Translations under genes and position numbers: made by a program
Assembly: GCF_051014685.1 (NCBI RefSeq)
Contig: NW_027478442.1
Span: 1,364,001 to 1,428,000, forward strand
Source: Ptiloglossa arizonensis
Taxonomy: Eukaryota; Arthropoda; Insecta; Hymenoptera; Colletidae
DNA: 64,000 nucleotides
Direction: 5' to 3'
The notes under the pieces: generated by a model
The model's input: only the letters and a program-made list of their open reading frames with translations
Database searches by the model: none
Told to the model about the DNA's origin: nothing
Shown here: positions 38,820 through 50,878 of the stretch, one piece after another
How positions within the stretch are numbered: the first letter of the stretch is position 1
Layout of the letters: each line of letters opens with the position of its first letter

Positions 38820-41600
38820 AATAAAATGGAGAAACGTAGAAATAAACGGTGAAGCGAAGAAAGAAACGGAGAAAACGAACTAAGAAACGGAGAAACGAAC
38901 AAGGAAACGGAGAAAGGAACAAAGAAACCGAGAAACGAACAAAGAAACGGAGAAACGGAGAAATAAATGGAGAAACGAAGAAATAAACGGAGAAACGAAC
39001 AAAGAAACGGGGAAATGAACAAAGAAACGGAGAAACGAAGAAAGAATCGGAGAAACGGAGAAATAAATGGAGAAACGAAGAAATAAACGGAGAAACGAAG
39101 AAAGAAACGGAGAAACGAAGAAAGAAACGGAGAAAACGTAGAAAGAAACAGAGAAACGAAGAAAGAAACGGAGAAACGAACAAAGAAAAGGAGAAACGAA
39201 GAAAGAAACGGAGAAACAGAGAAATAAATGGAGAAACGGAGAAATAAACGGAGAAGAACGAACAAAGAAACGGAGAAACGAACAAAGAAACGGAGAAACG
39301 AACAAAGAAACGGGAAATGAACAAAGAAACGGAGAAACGAAGAAAGAAACGGAGAAACGGAGAAATAAATGGAGAAACGAAGAAATAAACGAGAAACGAA
39401 GGAAGAAACGGAGAAACCGACAAAGTAACGGAGAAACAAACAAAGAAACGGAGAAACGAGCAAAGAAACGGAGAATCGGAGAAATAAATGGAGAAACGAA
39501 GAAATAAACGGAGAAAACGGAGAAAGAAACGGAGAAACGAACAAGGAAACGGAGAAACGAAGAAAGAAACGGAGAAACGGAGATATAAATGGATAAACGA
39601 TGAAATAAACGGAGAAACGAACAAAGAAACGGAGAAACGAACAAAGAAACGGAGAAACGAACAAAGAAACCGAGAAATGAACAAAGAAACGGCGAAACGA
39701 AGAAAGAAACGGAGAAACGAAGAGAGAAACGGAGAAATGGACAAAGAAATGGAGAAACGAAGAAAGAACCGGAGAAACGAAGAAAGAAACGGAGAAACGA
39801 AGAAAGAAACGGAGAAATGAAGAAAGAAACGGAGAAACGAAGAAAGAAACGGAGAAACGGACAAAGTAACGGAGAAGCGAACAAAGAAACGGAGAAACGA
39901 ACAAAGAAAAGAGAATCGGAGAAATAAATGGAGAAACGAAGAAAATAAACGGAGAAACGGAGAAATAAATGGAGAAACCAAGAAATAAACGGAGAAACGA
40001 AGAAAGAAACGGAGAGACGAACAAAGAAACGGAGAAACAAACAAAGAAACGGAGAAACGAACAAAGAAACAGAGAAACGAAGAAAGAAAAGGAGAATCGG
40101 AGAAATAAATGGAGAAACGAAGAAATAAGCGGAGGAAACGGAGAAATAAATGGAGAAACCAAGAAATAAACGGAGAAACTAAGAAAGAAACCGGAGAGAC
40201 GAACAAAGAAACGGAGAAAACGAACAAAGAAACGGAGAAACGAAACGAAGAAACAGAGAAACGAAGAAAGAAACGGAGAAACGGAGAAATAAATGGAGAA
40301 ACGAAGAAATAAACGGAGAAACGAAGAAAGAAACGGAGAAACGAAGAAAAAAAACGGAGAAACGAAGAAAGAAACAGAGAAACGAAGAAAGAAACGGAAA
40401 AAACGAAGAAAGAAACGGAGAAACGAAGAAAGAAACGGAGAAATGAAGAAAGAAACGGAGAAACGAAGAAAGAAACGGAGAAAACGGACAAAGTAACGGA
40501 GAAGCGAACAAAGAAACAGAGAAACGAACAAAGAAAAGGAGAATCGGGAGAAATTAAATGGAGAAACGAAGAAATAAACGGAGAAACGGAGAAATAAATG
40601 GAGAAACCAAGAAATAAACGAAGAAACGAAGAAAGAAAACGGAGAGACGAACAAGGAAACGGAGAAACGAACAAAGAAACGGAGAAACGAACAAAGAAAC
40701 AGAGAAACGGAGAAAGAAAAGGAGAATCGGAGAAATAAATGGAGAAACGAAGAAATAAGCGGAGAAACGAAGAAAAGAAACGGAGAAACGGAGAAATAAA
40801 TGGAGAAACGAAGAACTAAACGGAGAAACGAACAGAGAAACGGAGAAACGAAGAAAGAAACGGAGAAACGAACAAAGAAACGGAGAAAGAAACGGAGAAA
40901 CGAACAAAGAAACGGAGAAACGAACAAAGAAACGGAGAAACGGACAAAGTAACGGAGAAACGAACAAAGAAACGGAGAAACGAACAAAGAAAAAGAGAAT
41001 CGGAGAAATAAATGGAGAAACGAAGAAATAAGCGGAGAAACGGAGAAATAAATGGAGAAACCCAAGAAATAAACGGAGAAACGAAGAAAGAAACGGAGAG
41101 ACGAACAAAGAAACGGAGAAACGAACAAAGAAACGGAGAAACGAACGAAGAAACAGAGAAACGAAGAAAGAAACGGAGAAACGGAGAAATAAATGGAGAA
41201 ACGAAGAAATAAACGGAGAAACGAAGAAAGAAACGGAGAAACGAAGAAAAAAAAACGGAGAAACGAAGAAAGAAACAGAGAAACGAAGAAAGAAACGGAA
41301 AAACGAAGAAAGAAACGGAGAAACGAAGAAAGAAACGGAGAAATGAAGAAAGAAACGGAGAAACGAAGAAAGAAACGGAGAAACGGACAAAGTAACGGAG
41401 AAGCGAACAAAGAAACAGAGAAACGAACAAAGAAAAGGAGAATCGGAGAAATAAATGGAGAAACGAAGAAATAAACGGAGAAACGGAGAAATAAATAGAG
41501 AAACAAGAAATAAACGGAGAAAACGAAGAAAGAAACGGAGAGACGACAAAGAAAAACGGAGAAAACGAACAAAGAAACGGAGATCGAACAAAGAAACAGA
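38820..41600. other. Indel-rich seam in the satellite array
   Basis: In these 2.8 kb the 20-bp register is broken many times by single-base gains and losses, mostly in runs of A or G. Examples are AATAAAATGG at 38,822, GAGAAAACGAAC near 38,872, CGGGAAATG near 39,312, AAACGAGAAACG near 39,390, GAAAATAAAC near 39,942, GGAGGAAACGG near 40,132, ACCGGAGAG near 40,191, CGAAGAAAAAAAACGG near 40,342, CGGGAGAAATTAAATGG near 40,546, AAACCCAAG near 41,060 and GAGACGACAAAGAAAAACGG near 41,541. Elsewhere such events are rare, and most indels are whole 8- or 12-base modules. Nothing non-satellite is present here. Real decay and consensus error are both possible. Confidence 0.85.
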
Positions 41601-41735
41601 GAAACGAAGAAAGAAAAGGAGAATCGGAGAAATAAATGGAGAAACGAAGAAATAAGCGGAGAAACGGAGAAATAAATGGAGAAACCAAGAAATAAACGGA
41701 GAAACGAAGAAAGAAACGGAGAGACGAACAAAGAA
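40790..41735 (+). repeat. 0.95-kb block, indel-bearing copy (offset about 2,224 bp)
   Basis: Matches 43,014-43,955 with the offset drifting from 2,224 to about 2,219 bp through small indels. Shared marks are GAAGAACTAAACGG, a 12-bp unit (GGAGAAAGAAACGG), GGACAAAGTAACGGAGAAGCG and AAACCAAGAAATAAAC. Most single-base indels are only in this copy (AAACCCAAG, AAATAGAGAAACAAG, GAGACGACAAAG), while the right copy is in clean register. An earlier related copy begins about 900 bp to the left and is also indel-rich. Confidence 0.8.
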
Positions 41736-42660
41736 ACGGAGAAACGAACAAAGAAACGGAGAAACGAAGAAAGAAACGGAGAAACGAACAAAGAAACGGA
41801 GAAAGAAACGGAGAAAGAAACGGAGAAGCGAACAAAGAAACAGAGAAACGAACAAAGAAACGGAGAAAAGGACAAAGTAACGGAGAAACGAACAAAGAAA
41901 CGGAGAAACGAACAAAGAAAAGGAGAATCGGAGAAATAAATGGAGAAACGAAGAAATAAGCGGAGAAACGGAGAAATAAATGGAGAAACCAAGAAATAAA
42001 CGGAGAAACGAACAAAGAAACGGAGAGACGAACAAAGAAACGGAGAATCGGAGAAATAAATCGAGAAACGAAGAAATAAGCGGAGAAACGGAGAAATCAA
42101 TGGAGAAACCAAGAAATAAACGGAGAAACGAAGAAAGAAACGGAGAGACGAACAAAGAAAAGGAGAAACGAACAAAGAAACGGAGAAACGAACGAAGAAA
42201 CAGAGAAACGAAGAAAGAAACGGAGAAACGAACAAAGAAACGGAGAAAGAAACGGAGAAAGAAACGGAGAAGCGAACAAAGAAACAGAGAAACGAACAAA
42301 GAAACGGAGAAACGGACAAAGTAACGGAGAAACGAACAAAGAAACGGAGAAACGAACAGAGAAAAGGAGAATCGGAGAAATAAATGGAGAAACGAAGAAA
42401 TAAGCGGAGAAACGGAGAAATAAATGGAGAAACCAAGAAATAAACGGAGAAACGAACAAAGAAACGGAGAGACGAACAAAGAAACGGAGAAACGAACAAA
42501 GAAACGGAGAAACGAACGAAGAAACAGAGAAACGAAGGAAGAAACGGAGAAACGGAGAAATAAATGGAGAAACGAAGAAATAAACGGAGAAACGAAGAAA
42601 GAAACGGAGAAACGAAGAAAGAAACGGAGAAACGAACAAAGAAACGGAGAAACGAAGAAA

Positions 42661-42965
42661 GAAACGCAGCAACGGAGAAATAAATGGAGATACGAAGAAA
42701 TAAACGGAGATACGAAGAAAGAAACGGAGAAACGAAGAAAGAAACGGAGAAACGAAGAAAGAAACAGAGAAACGAAGAAAGAAACGGAGAAACGAAGAAA
42801 GAAACGGAGAAACGAAGAAAGAAACGGAGAAACGAAGAAAGAAACGCAGCAACGGAGAAATAAATGGAGATACGAAGAAATAAACGGAGATACGAAGAAA
42901 GAAACGGAGAAACGAAGAAAGAAACGGAGAAACGAAGAAAGAAACAGAGAAACGAAGAAAGAAAC
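42661..42965 (+). repeat. 180-bp tandem duplication (9 units)
   Basis: Bases 42,661-42,795 recur from 42,841 at offset 180 bp. The block holds the first examples of the right-domain mark GAAACGCAGCAACGGAG, followed by two GGAGATACGAAG units. Confidence 0.88.
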
Positions 42966-43013
42966 GGAGAAACGAACAAAGAAACGGAGAAACGAAGAAA
43001 GAAACGGAGAAAC

Positions 43014-43955
43014 GGAGAAATAAATGGAGAAACGAAGAACTAAACGGAGAAACGAACAGAGAAACGGAGAAACGAAGAAAGAAACGGAGAAACGAACAAA
43101 GAAACGGAGAAAGAAACGGAGAAACGAACAAAGAAACGGAGAAACGAACAAAGAAACGGAGAAACGGACAAAGTAACGGAGAAACGAACAAAGAAACGGA
43201 GAAACGAACAAAGAAAAAGAGAATCGGAGAAATAAATGGAGAAACGAAGAAATAAGCGGAGAAACGGAGAAATAAATGGAGAAACCAAGAAATAAACGGA
43301 GAAACGAAGAAAGAAACGGAGAGACGAACAAAGAAACGGAGAAACGAACAAAGAAACGGAGAAACGAACGAAGAAACAGAGAAACGAAGAAAGATACGGA
43401 GAAACGGAGAAATAAATGGAGAAACGAAGAAATAAACGGAGAAACGAAGAAAGAAACGGAGAAACGAAGAAAAAACGGAGAAACGAAGAAAGAAACAGAG
43501 AAACGAAGAAAGAAACGGAAAAACGAAGAAAGAAGCGGAGAAACGAAGAAAGAAACGGAGAAATGAAGAAAGAAACGGAGAAACGAAGAAAGAAACGGAG
43601 AAACGGACAAAGTAACGGAGAAGCGAACAAAGAAATAGAGAAACGAACAAAGAAAAGGAGAATCGGAGAAATAAATGGAGAAACGAAGAAATAAACGGAG
43701 AAACGGAGAAATAAATGGAGAAACCAAGAAATAAACGGAGAAACGAAGAAAGAAACGGAGAGACGAACAAAGAAACGGAGAAACGAACAAAGAAACGGAG
43801 AAACGAACAAAGAAACAGAGAAACGAAGAAAGAAAAGGAGAATCGGAGAAATAAATGGAGAAACGAAGAAATAAGCGGAGAAACGGAGAAATAAATGGAG
43901 AAACCAAGAAATAAACGGAGAAACGAAGAAAGAAACGGAGAGACGAACAAAGAAA
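43014..43955 (+). repeat. 0.95-kb block, clean copy (offset about 2,224 bp)
   Basis: Clean-register counterpart of 40,790-41,735. It has a short off-register run of its own near 43,468 (CGAAGAAAAAACGGAG); a longer version, AAGAAAAAAAACGG, is in the left copy near 41,244. A length-variable A run is therefore ancestral at this spot. Confidence 0.8.
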
Positions 43956-46900
43956 CGGAGAATCGGAGAAATAAATGGAGAAACGAAGAAATAAGCGGAG
44001 AAACGGAGAAATCAATGGAGAAACCAAGAAATAAACGGAGAAACGAAGAAAGAAACGGAGAGACGAACAAAGAAAAGGAGAAACGAACAAAGAAACGGAG
44101 AAACGAACGAAGAAACAGAGAAACGAAGAAAGAAACGGAGAAACGAAGAAAGAAACGGAGAAACGAACAAAGAAACGGAGAAAGAAACGGAGAAAGAAAC
44201 GGAGAAGCGAACAAAGAAACAGAGAAACGAACAAAGAAACGGAGAAACGGACAAAGTAACGGAGAAACGAACAAAGAAACGGAGAAACGAACAAAGAAAA
44301 GGAGAATCGGAGAAATAAATGGAGAAACGAAGAAATAAGCGGAGAAACGGAGAAATCAATGGAGAAACCAAGAAATAAACGGAGAAACGAAGAAAGAAAC
44401 GGAGAGACGAACAAAGAAAAGGAGAAACGAACAAAGAAACGGAGAAACGAACGAAGAAACAGAGAAACGAAGAAAGAAAAGGAGAATCGGAGAAATAAAT
44501 GGAGAAACGAAGAAATAAGCGGAGAAATGGAGAAATAAATGGAGAAACCAAGAAATAAACGGAGAAACGAAGAAAGATACGGAGAGACGAACAAAGAAAC
44601 GGAGAAACGAACAAAGAAACGGAGAAACGAACAAAGAAACGGAGAAACGAACAAAGAAACGGAGAAAGAAACGGAGAAAGAAACGGAGAAGCGAACAAAG
44701 AAACGGAGAAACGAACAAAGAAACGGAGAAACGAACGAAGAAACAGAGAAACGAAGAAAGAAACGGAGAAACGAAGAAAGAAACAGAGAAACGAAGAAAG
44801 AAACGGAGAAACGAAGAAAGAAACGGAGAAACGAAGAAAGAAACGGAGAAACGAAGAAAGAAACGCAGCAACGGAGAAATAAATGGAGATACGAAGAAAT
44901 AAACGGAGATACGAAGAAAGAAACGGAGAAACGAAGAAAGAAACGGAGAAACGAAGAAACAAACAGAGAAACGAAGAAAGAAACGGAGAAACGAACAAAG
45001 AAACGGAGAAACGAAGAAAGAAACGGAGAAACGGAGAAATAAATGGAGAAACGAAGAACTAAACAGAGAAACGAACAGAGAAACGGAGAAACGAAGAGAG
45101 AAACGGAGAAACGAACAAAGAAACGGAGAAACGAAGAAAGAAACGGAGAAACGGAGAAATAAATGGAGAAACGAAGAACTAAACGGAGAAACGAACAGAG
45201 AAACGGAGAAACGAAGAAAGAAACGGAGAAACGAACAAAGAAACGGAGAAAGAAACGGAGAAACGGACAAAGAAACGGAGAAACGAACAAAGAAACGGAG
45301 AAACGGACAAAGTAACGGAGAAACGAACAAAGAAACGGAGAAACGAACAAAGAAAAGGAGAATCGGAGAAATAAATGGAGAAACGAAGAAATAAGCGGAG
45401 AAACGGAGAAATAAATGGAGAAACCAAGAAATAAACGGAGAAACGAAGAAAGAAACGGAGAGACGAACAAAGAAACGGAGAAACGAACAAAGAAACGGAG
45501 AAACGAACAAAGAAACGGAGAAATGAACAAAGAAACGGAGAAACGAAGAAAGAAACGGAGAAACGAAGAGAGAAACGGAGAAATGGACAAAGAAATGGAG
45601 AAACGAAGAAAGAATCGGAGAAACGAAGAAAGAAACGGAGAAACGAAGAAAGAAACGGAGAAACGAAGAAAGAAACGGAAAAACGAACAAAGACACGGAG
45701 AAACGAAGAAAGAAACGCAGCAACGGAGAAATAAATGGAGATACGAAGAAATAAACGGAGATACGAAGAAAGAAACGGAAAAAACGAAGAAAGAAACGGA
45801 GAAACGAAGAAAGAAACGGAGAAGCGGAGAAATAAATGGAGAAACGAAGAAATAAACGGAGAAACGAAGAAGGAAACGGAGAAACGAAGAAAGAAACGGA
45901 GAAACGAACAAAGAAACGGAGAAATGAACAAAGAAACGGAGAAACGAAGAAAGAAACGGAGAAACGAACAAAGAAACGGAGATACGAAGAAAGAAACGGA
46001 GAAACGAAGAAAGAAACGGAGAAATGAAGAAAGAAACGGAGAAACGAAGATAGAAACGGAGAAACGGACAAAGTAACGGAAAAGCGAACAAAGAAACGGA
46101 GAAACGAACAAAGAAACGGAGAATCGGAGAAATAAATGGAGAAACGAACAAAGAAACGGAGAAACGGAGAAATAAATGGTGAAACGAAGAACCAAACGGA
46201 GAAACGAACAGAGAAACGGAGAAACGAAGAAAGAAACGGAGAAATGAACAAAGAAACGGAGAAACGAAGAAAGAAACGGAGAAACGGAGAAATACATGGA
46301 GAAACGAAGAAATAAACGGAGAAACGAAGAAAGAAACGGAGAAACGAAGAAAGAAACGGAGAAACGAACAAAGAAACGGAGAAACGAAGAAAGAAGCGCA
46401 GCAACGGAGAAATAAATGGAGATACGAAGAAATAAACGGAGATACGAAGAAAGAAACGGAGAAACGAAGAAAGAAACGGAGAAACGAAGAAAGAAACAGA
46501 GAAACGAAGAAAGAAACGGAGAAACGAACAAAGAAACGGAGAAACGAACAAAGAAACGGAGAAACGAAGAAAGAAACGCAGCAACGGAGAAATAAATGGA
46601 GATACGAAGAAATAAACGGAGATACGAAGAAAGAAACAGAGAAACGAAGAAAGAAACGGAGAAACGAAGAAAGAAACGGAGAAACGAAGAACTAAACGGA
46701 GAAACGAACAGAGAAACGGAGAAACGAAGAAAGAAACGGAGAAACGAAGAAAGAAACGGAGAAACGAAGAAAGAAACGGAGAAATGAACAAAGAAACGGA
46801 GAAACGAAGAAAGAAACGGAGAAACGGAGAAATAAATGGAGAAACGAAGAAATAAACGGAGAAACGAAGAAAGAAACGGAGAAACGATGTAAGAAACGGA

Positions 46901-47499
46901 GAAACGAATAAAGAAACGGAGAAACGAAGAAAGAAACGGAGAAACGAACAAAGAAACAGAGAAACGAAGAAAGAAACGCAGCAACGGGGAAATAAATGGA
47001 GATACGAAGAAATAAACGGAGATACGAAGAAAGAAACGGAGAAACCAAGAAATAAATGGAGAAGCCAAGAAATAAACGGAGAAACGAAGAAAGAAACGGA
47101 GAGACGAACAAAGAAACGGAGAAACGAACAAAGAAACGGAGAAACGAACGAAGAAACAGAGAAACGAAGAAAGAAACGGAGAAACGGAGAAATAAATGGA
47201 GAAACGAAGAAATAAACGGAGAAACGAAGAAAGAAACGGAGAAACGAAGAAAGAAACGGAGAAACGAAGAAAGAAACGGAGAAACGGACAAAGAAACGGA
47301 GAAATGAACAAAGAAACGGAGAAACGAAGAAAGAAACGGAGAAATAAATGGAGAAACGAACAAAGAAACGGAGAAACGAAGAAAGAAACGGAGAAACGAA
47401 GAAAGATACGGAGAAACGAACAAAGAAACGGAGAAACGAAGAAAGAAACGGAGAAACGAACAAAGAAACGGAGAAAGAAACGGAGAAACGAAGAAAGAA

Positions 47500-50400
47500 A
47501 CGGAGAAACGAACAAAGAAATCGAGAAACGAAGAAAGAAACGGAGCAACGGAGAAATAAATGTAGAAACGAAGAAAGAAACGGAGAAACGAAGAAAGAAA
47601 CGGAGAAACGAAGAAAAAAACGGAGAAACGAAGAAAGAAACAGAGAAACGAAGAAAGAAACGGAGAAACGAACAAAGAAACGGAGAAACGAAGAAAGAAA
47701 CGGAGAAACGGAGAAATAAATGGAGAAACGAAGAAATAAACGGAGAAACGAAGAAAGAAACGGAGAAACGAAGAAAGAAACAGAGAAACGAAGAAAGAAA
47801 CGGAGAATCGGAGAAATAAATGGAGAAACGAACAAAGAAACGGAGAAACGGAGAAATAAATGGAGAAACGAAGAACTAAACGGAGAAACGAACAGAGAAA
47901 CGGAGAAACGAAGAAAGAAACGGAGAAACAGAGAAATGAACAAAGAAACGGAGAAACGAAGAAAGAAACGGAGAAACGGAGAAATAAATGGAGAAACGAA
48001 GAAATAAACGGAGAAACGAAGAAAGAAACGGAGAAACGAAGTAAGAAACGGAGAAACGAATAAAGAAACGGAGAAACGAAGAAAGAAACGGAGAAACGAA
48101 CAAAGAAATCGAGAAACGAAGAAAGAAACGGAGAAACGAACAAAGAAACGGAGAAACGAAGAAAGAAACGGAGAAACGGAGAAATAAATGGAGAAACGAA
48201 GAAATAAACGGAGAAACGAAGAAAGAAACGGAGAAACGAACAAAGAAACGGAGAAACGGACAAAGTAACGGAGAAACGAACAAAGAAACGGAGAAACGAA
48301 GAAAGAAACGGAGAAGCGGAGAAATAAATGGAGAAACGAAGAAATAAACGGAGAAACGAACAAAGAAACGGAGAAACGAAGAAAGAAACGGAGAAACGAA
48401 CAAAGAAACGGAGAAATGAACAAAGAAACGGAGAAACGAAGAAAGAAACGGAGAAACGGAGAAATAAATGGAGAAACGAAGAAATAAACGGAGAAACGAA
48501 GAAAGAAACGGAGAAACGAAGTAAGAAACGGAGAAACGGAGAAAGAAACGGAGAAATAAATGGAGAAACGAACAAACAAACGGAGAAACGAACAAAGGAA
48601 CGGAGAATCGAACAAAGAAACGGAGAAACGAACAAAGAAACGGAGAAACGAACAAAGAAACGGAGAAACGAACAAAGAAACGGAGAAACTGAGAAATAAA
48701 TGGATAAACGAAGAAATAAACGGAGAAATGAAGAAAGAAACGGAGAAACGAAAAAGGAACGGAGAAACGAAGAAAGAAACAGAGAAACGAAGAAAGAAAC
48801 GGAGAAACGGAGAAATAAATGGAGAAACGAAGAAATAAACGGAGAAACGAAGAAAGAAACGGAGAAACGAAGAAAGAAACGGAGAAATAAATGGAGAAAC
48901 GAACAAAGAAACGGAGAAACGAAGAAAGAAACGCAGCAACGGAGAAATAAATGGAGATACGAAGAAATAAACGGAGATACGAAGAAAGAAACAGTGAAAC
49001 GAAGAAAGAAACGGAGAAACGAAGAAAGAAACAGAGAAACGAAGAAAGAAACGGAGAAACGAACAAAGAAACGGAGAAACGAAGAAAGAAACGGAGAAAC
49101 GGAGAAATAAATGGAGAAACGAAGAAATAAACGGAGAAACGAAGAAAGAAACGGAGAAACGAACAAAGAAACGGAGAAACGGACAAAGTAACGGAGAAAC
49201 GAACAAAGAAACGGATAAACGAACAAAGAAAAGGAGAATCGGAGAAATAAATGGAGAAACGAAGAAATAAGCGGAGAAACGGAGAAATAAATGGAGAAAC
49301 CAAGAAATAAACGGAGAAACGAAGAAAGAAACAGAGAAACGAAGAAAGAAACGGAAAAACGAACAAAGAAACGGAGAAATGAAGAAAGAAACGGAGAAAC
49401 GGAGAAATAAATGGAGAAACGAAGAAATAAACGGAGAAACGAAGAAAGAAACGGAGAAACGAAGAAAGAAACGGAGAAACGAACAAAGAAATCGAGAAAC
49501 GAAGAAAGAAACGGAGCAACGAAGAAAGAAACGGAGAAACGAAGAGAGAAACGGAGAAATGGGCAAAGAAATGGAGAAACGACGAAAGAATCGGAGAAAC
49601 GAAGAAAGAAACGGAGAAACGAAGAAAGAAACGGAGAAACGAAGAAAGAAACGGAGAAACGAAGAAAGAAACGGAGAAACGGAGAAATAAATGGAGAAAC
49701 GAAGAAATAAACGGAGAAACGAAGAAAGAAACGGAGAAACGAAGAAGGAAACGGAGAAACGAACAAAGAAACGGAGAAACGAAGAAAGAAACGCAGCAAC
49801 GGTGAAATAAATGGAGATACGAAGAAATAAACGGAGATACGAAGAAAGAAACGGAGAAACGAAGAAAGAAACGGAGAAACGAAGAAAGAAACAGAGAAAC
49901 GAAGAAAGAAACGGAGAAACGAACAAAGAAACGGAGAAACGAAGAAAGAAACGGAGAAACGGAGAAATAAATGGAGAAACGAAGAAATAAACGGAGAAAC
50001 GAAGAAAGAAACGGAGAAACGAAGAAAGAAACGGAGAAACGAACAAAGAACTCGAGAAACGAAGAAAGAAACGGAGGAACGGAGAAATAAATGGAGAAAC
50101 GAAGAAATAAACGGAGAAACTAAGAAAGAAACGGAGAAACGAAGAAAAAAACGGAGAAACGAAGAAAGAAACAGAGAAACGAAGAAAGAAACGGAAAAAC
50201 GAACAAAGAAACGGAGAAACGAAGAAAGAAACGGAGAAGCGGAGAAATAAATGGAGAAACGAAGGAATACACGGAGAAACGAACAAAGAAACGGAGAAAC
50301 GAAGAAAGAAACGGAGAAACGAACAAAGAAACGGAGAAATGAACAAAGAAACGGAGAAACGAAGAAAGAAACGGAGAAACGAAGAGAGAAACGGAGAAAT

Positions 50401-50878
50401 GGGCAAAGAAATGGAGAAACGAAGAAAGAATCGGAGAAACGAAGAAAGAAACGGAGAAACGAAGAAAGAAACGGAGAAACGAAGAAAGAAACGCAGAAAC
50501 GAAGAAAGAAACGGAGAAACGGACAAAGTAACGGAGAAGCGAACAAAGAAACGGAGAAACGAACAAAGAAACGGAGAATCGGAGAAATAAATGGAGAAAC
50601 GAAGAAATAAACGGAGAAATGGAGAAATAAATGGAGAAACCAAGAAATAAACGGAAAAACGAAGAAAGAAACGGAGAGACGAACAAAGAAACGGAGAAAC
50701 GAACAAAGAAACGGAGAATCGGAGAAATAAATGGAGAAACGAAGAAATAAACGGAGAAACGGAGAAATAAATGGAGAAACCAAGAAATAAACGGAGAAAC
50801 GAAGAAAGAAACGGAGAGACGAACAGAGAAACGGAGAAACGAACAAAGAAACGGGGAAACGAACAAAGAAACGGAGAA
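47500..50878 (+). repeat. 3.35-kb tandem duplication, copy A
   Basis: Copy A begins to match copy B near 47,500 at offset 3,351 bp (mark CGGAGCAACGGAG then AAATGTAG near 47,541 and 50,892). At 47,773 copy A has 468 bp that B lacks, after which the offset is 2,883; one extra unit in B near 51,560 makes it 2,903; the nested 1,020-bp duplication in B raises it to 3,923. Copy A stops matching at about 50,879, exactly where copy B begins, so the pair is head to tail. The 468-bp difference is bounded by matching unit strings, as expected for a deletion or gain by unequal exchange. Confidence 0.87.

Larger units (their letters stand above)
41798..44692 (+). repeat. Consecutive 12-bp short units (8+4) at four sites
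   Basis: At about 41,800, 42,245, 44,180 and 44,665 two 12-bp units AAGAAACGGAGA follow each other in place of full 20-bp units, each time leading into GAAGCGAACAAAG. The four sites lie in related blocks, so the double loss is one ancestral event that was then copied. Around them the array is ordinary satellite with frequent AAACCAAG, GAGACGAAC and AAATAAGCGG units. Confidence 0.75.

Noticed and set aside
38820..41600. Transposon or foreign insertion in the irregular stretch
   Set aside because: Every base can still be aligned to the 20-bp unit. There are no terminal repeats, target-site duplications or non-satellite sequence, only small indels.
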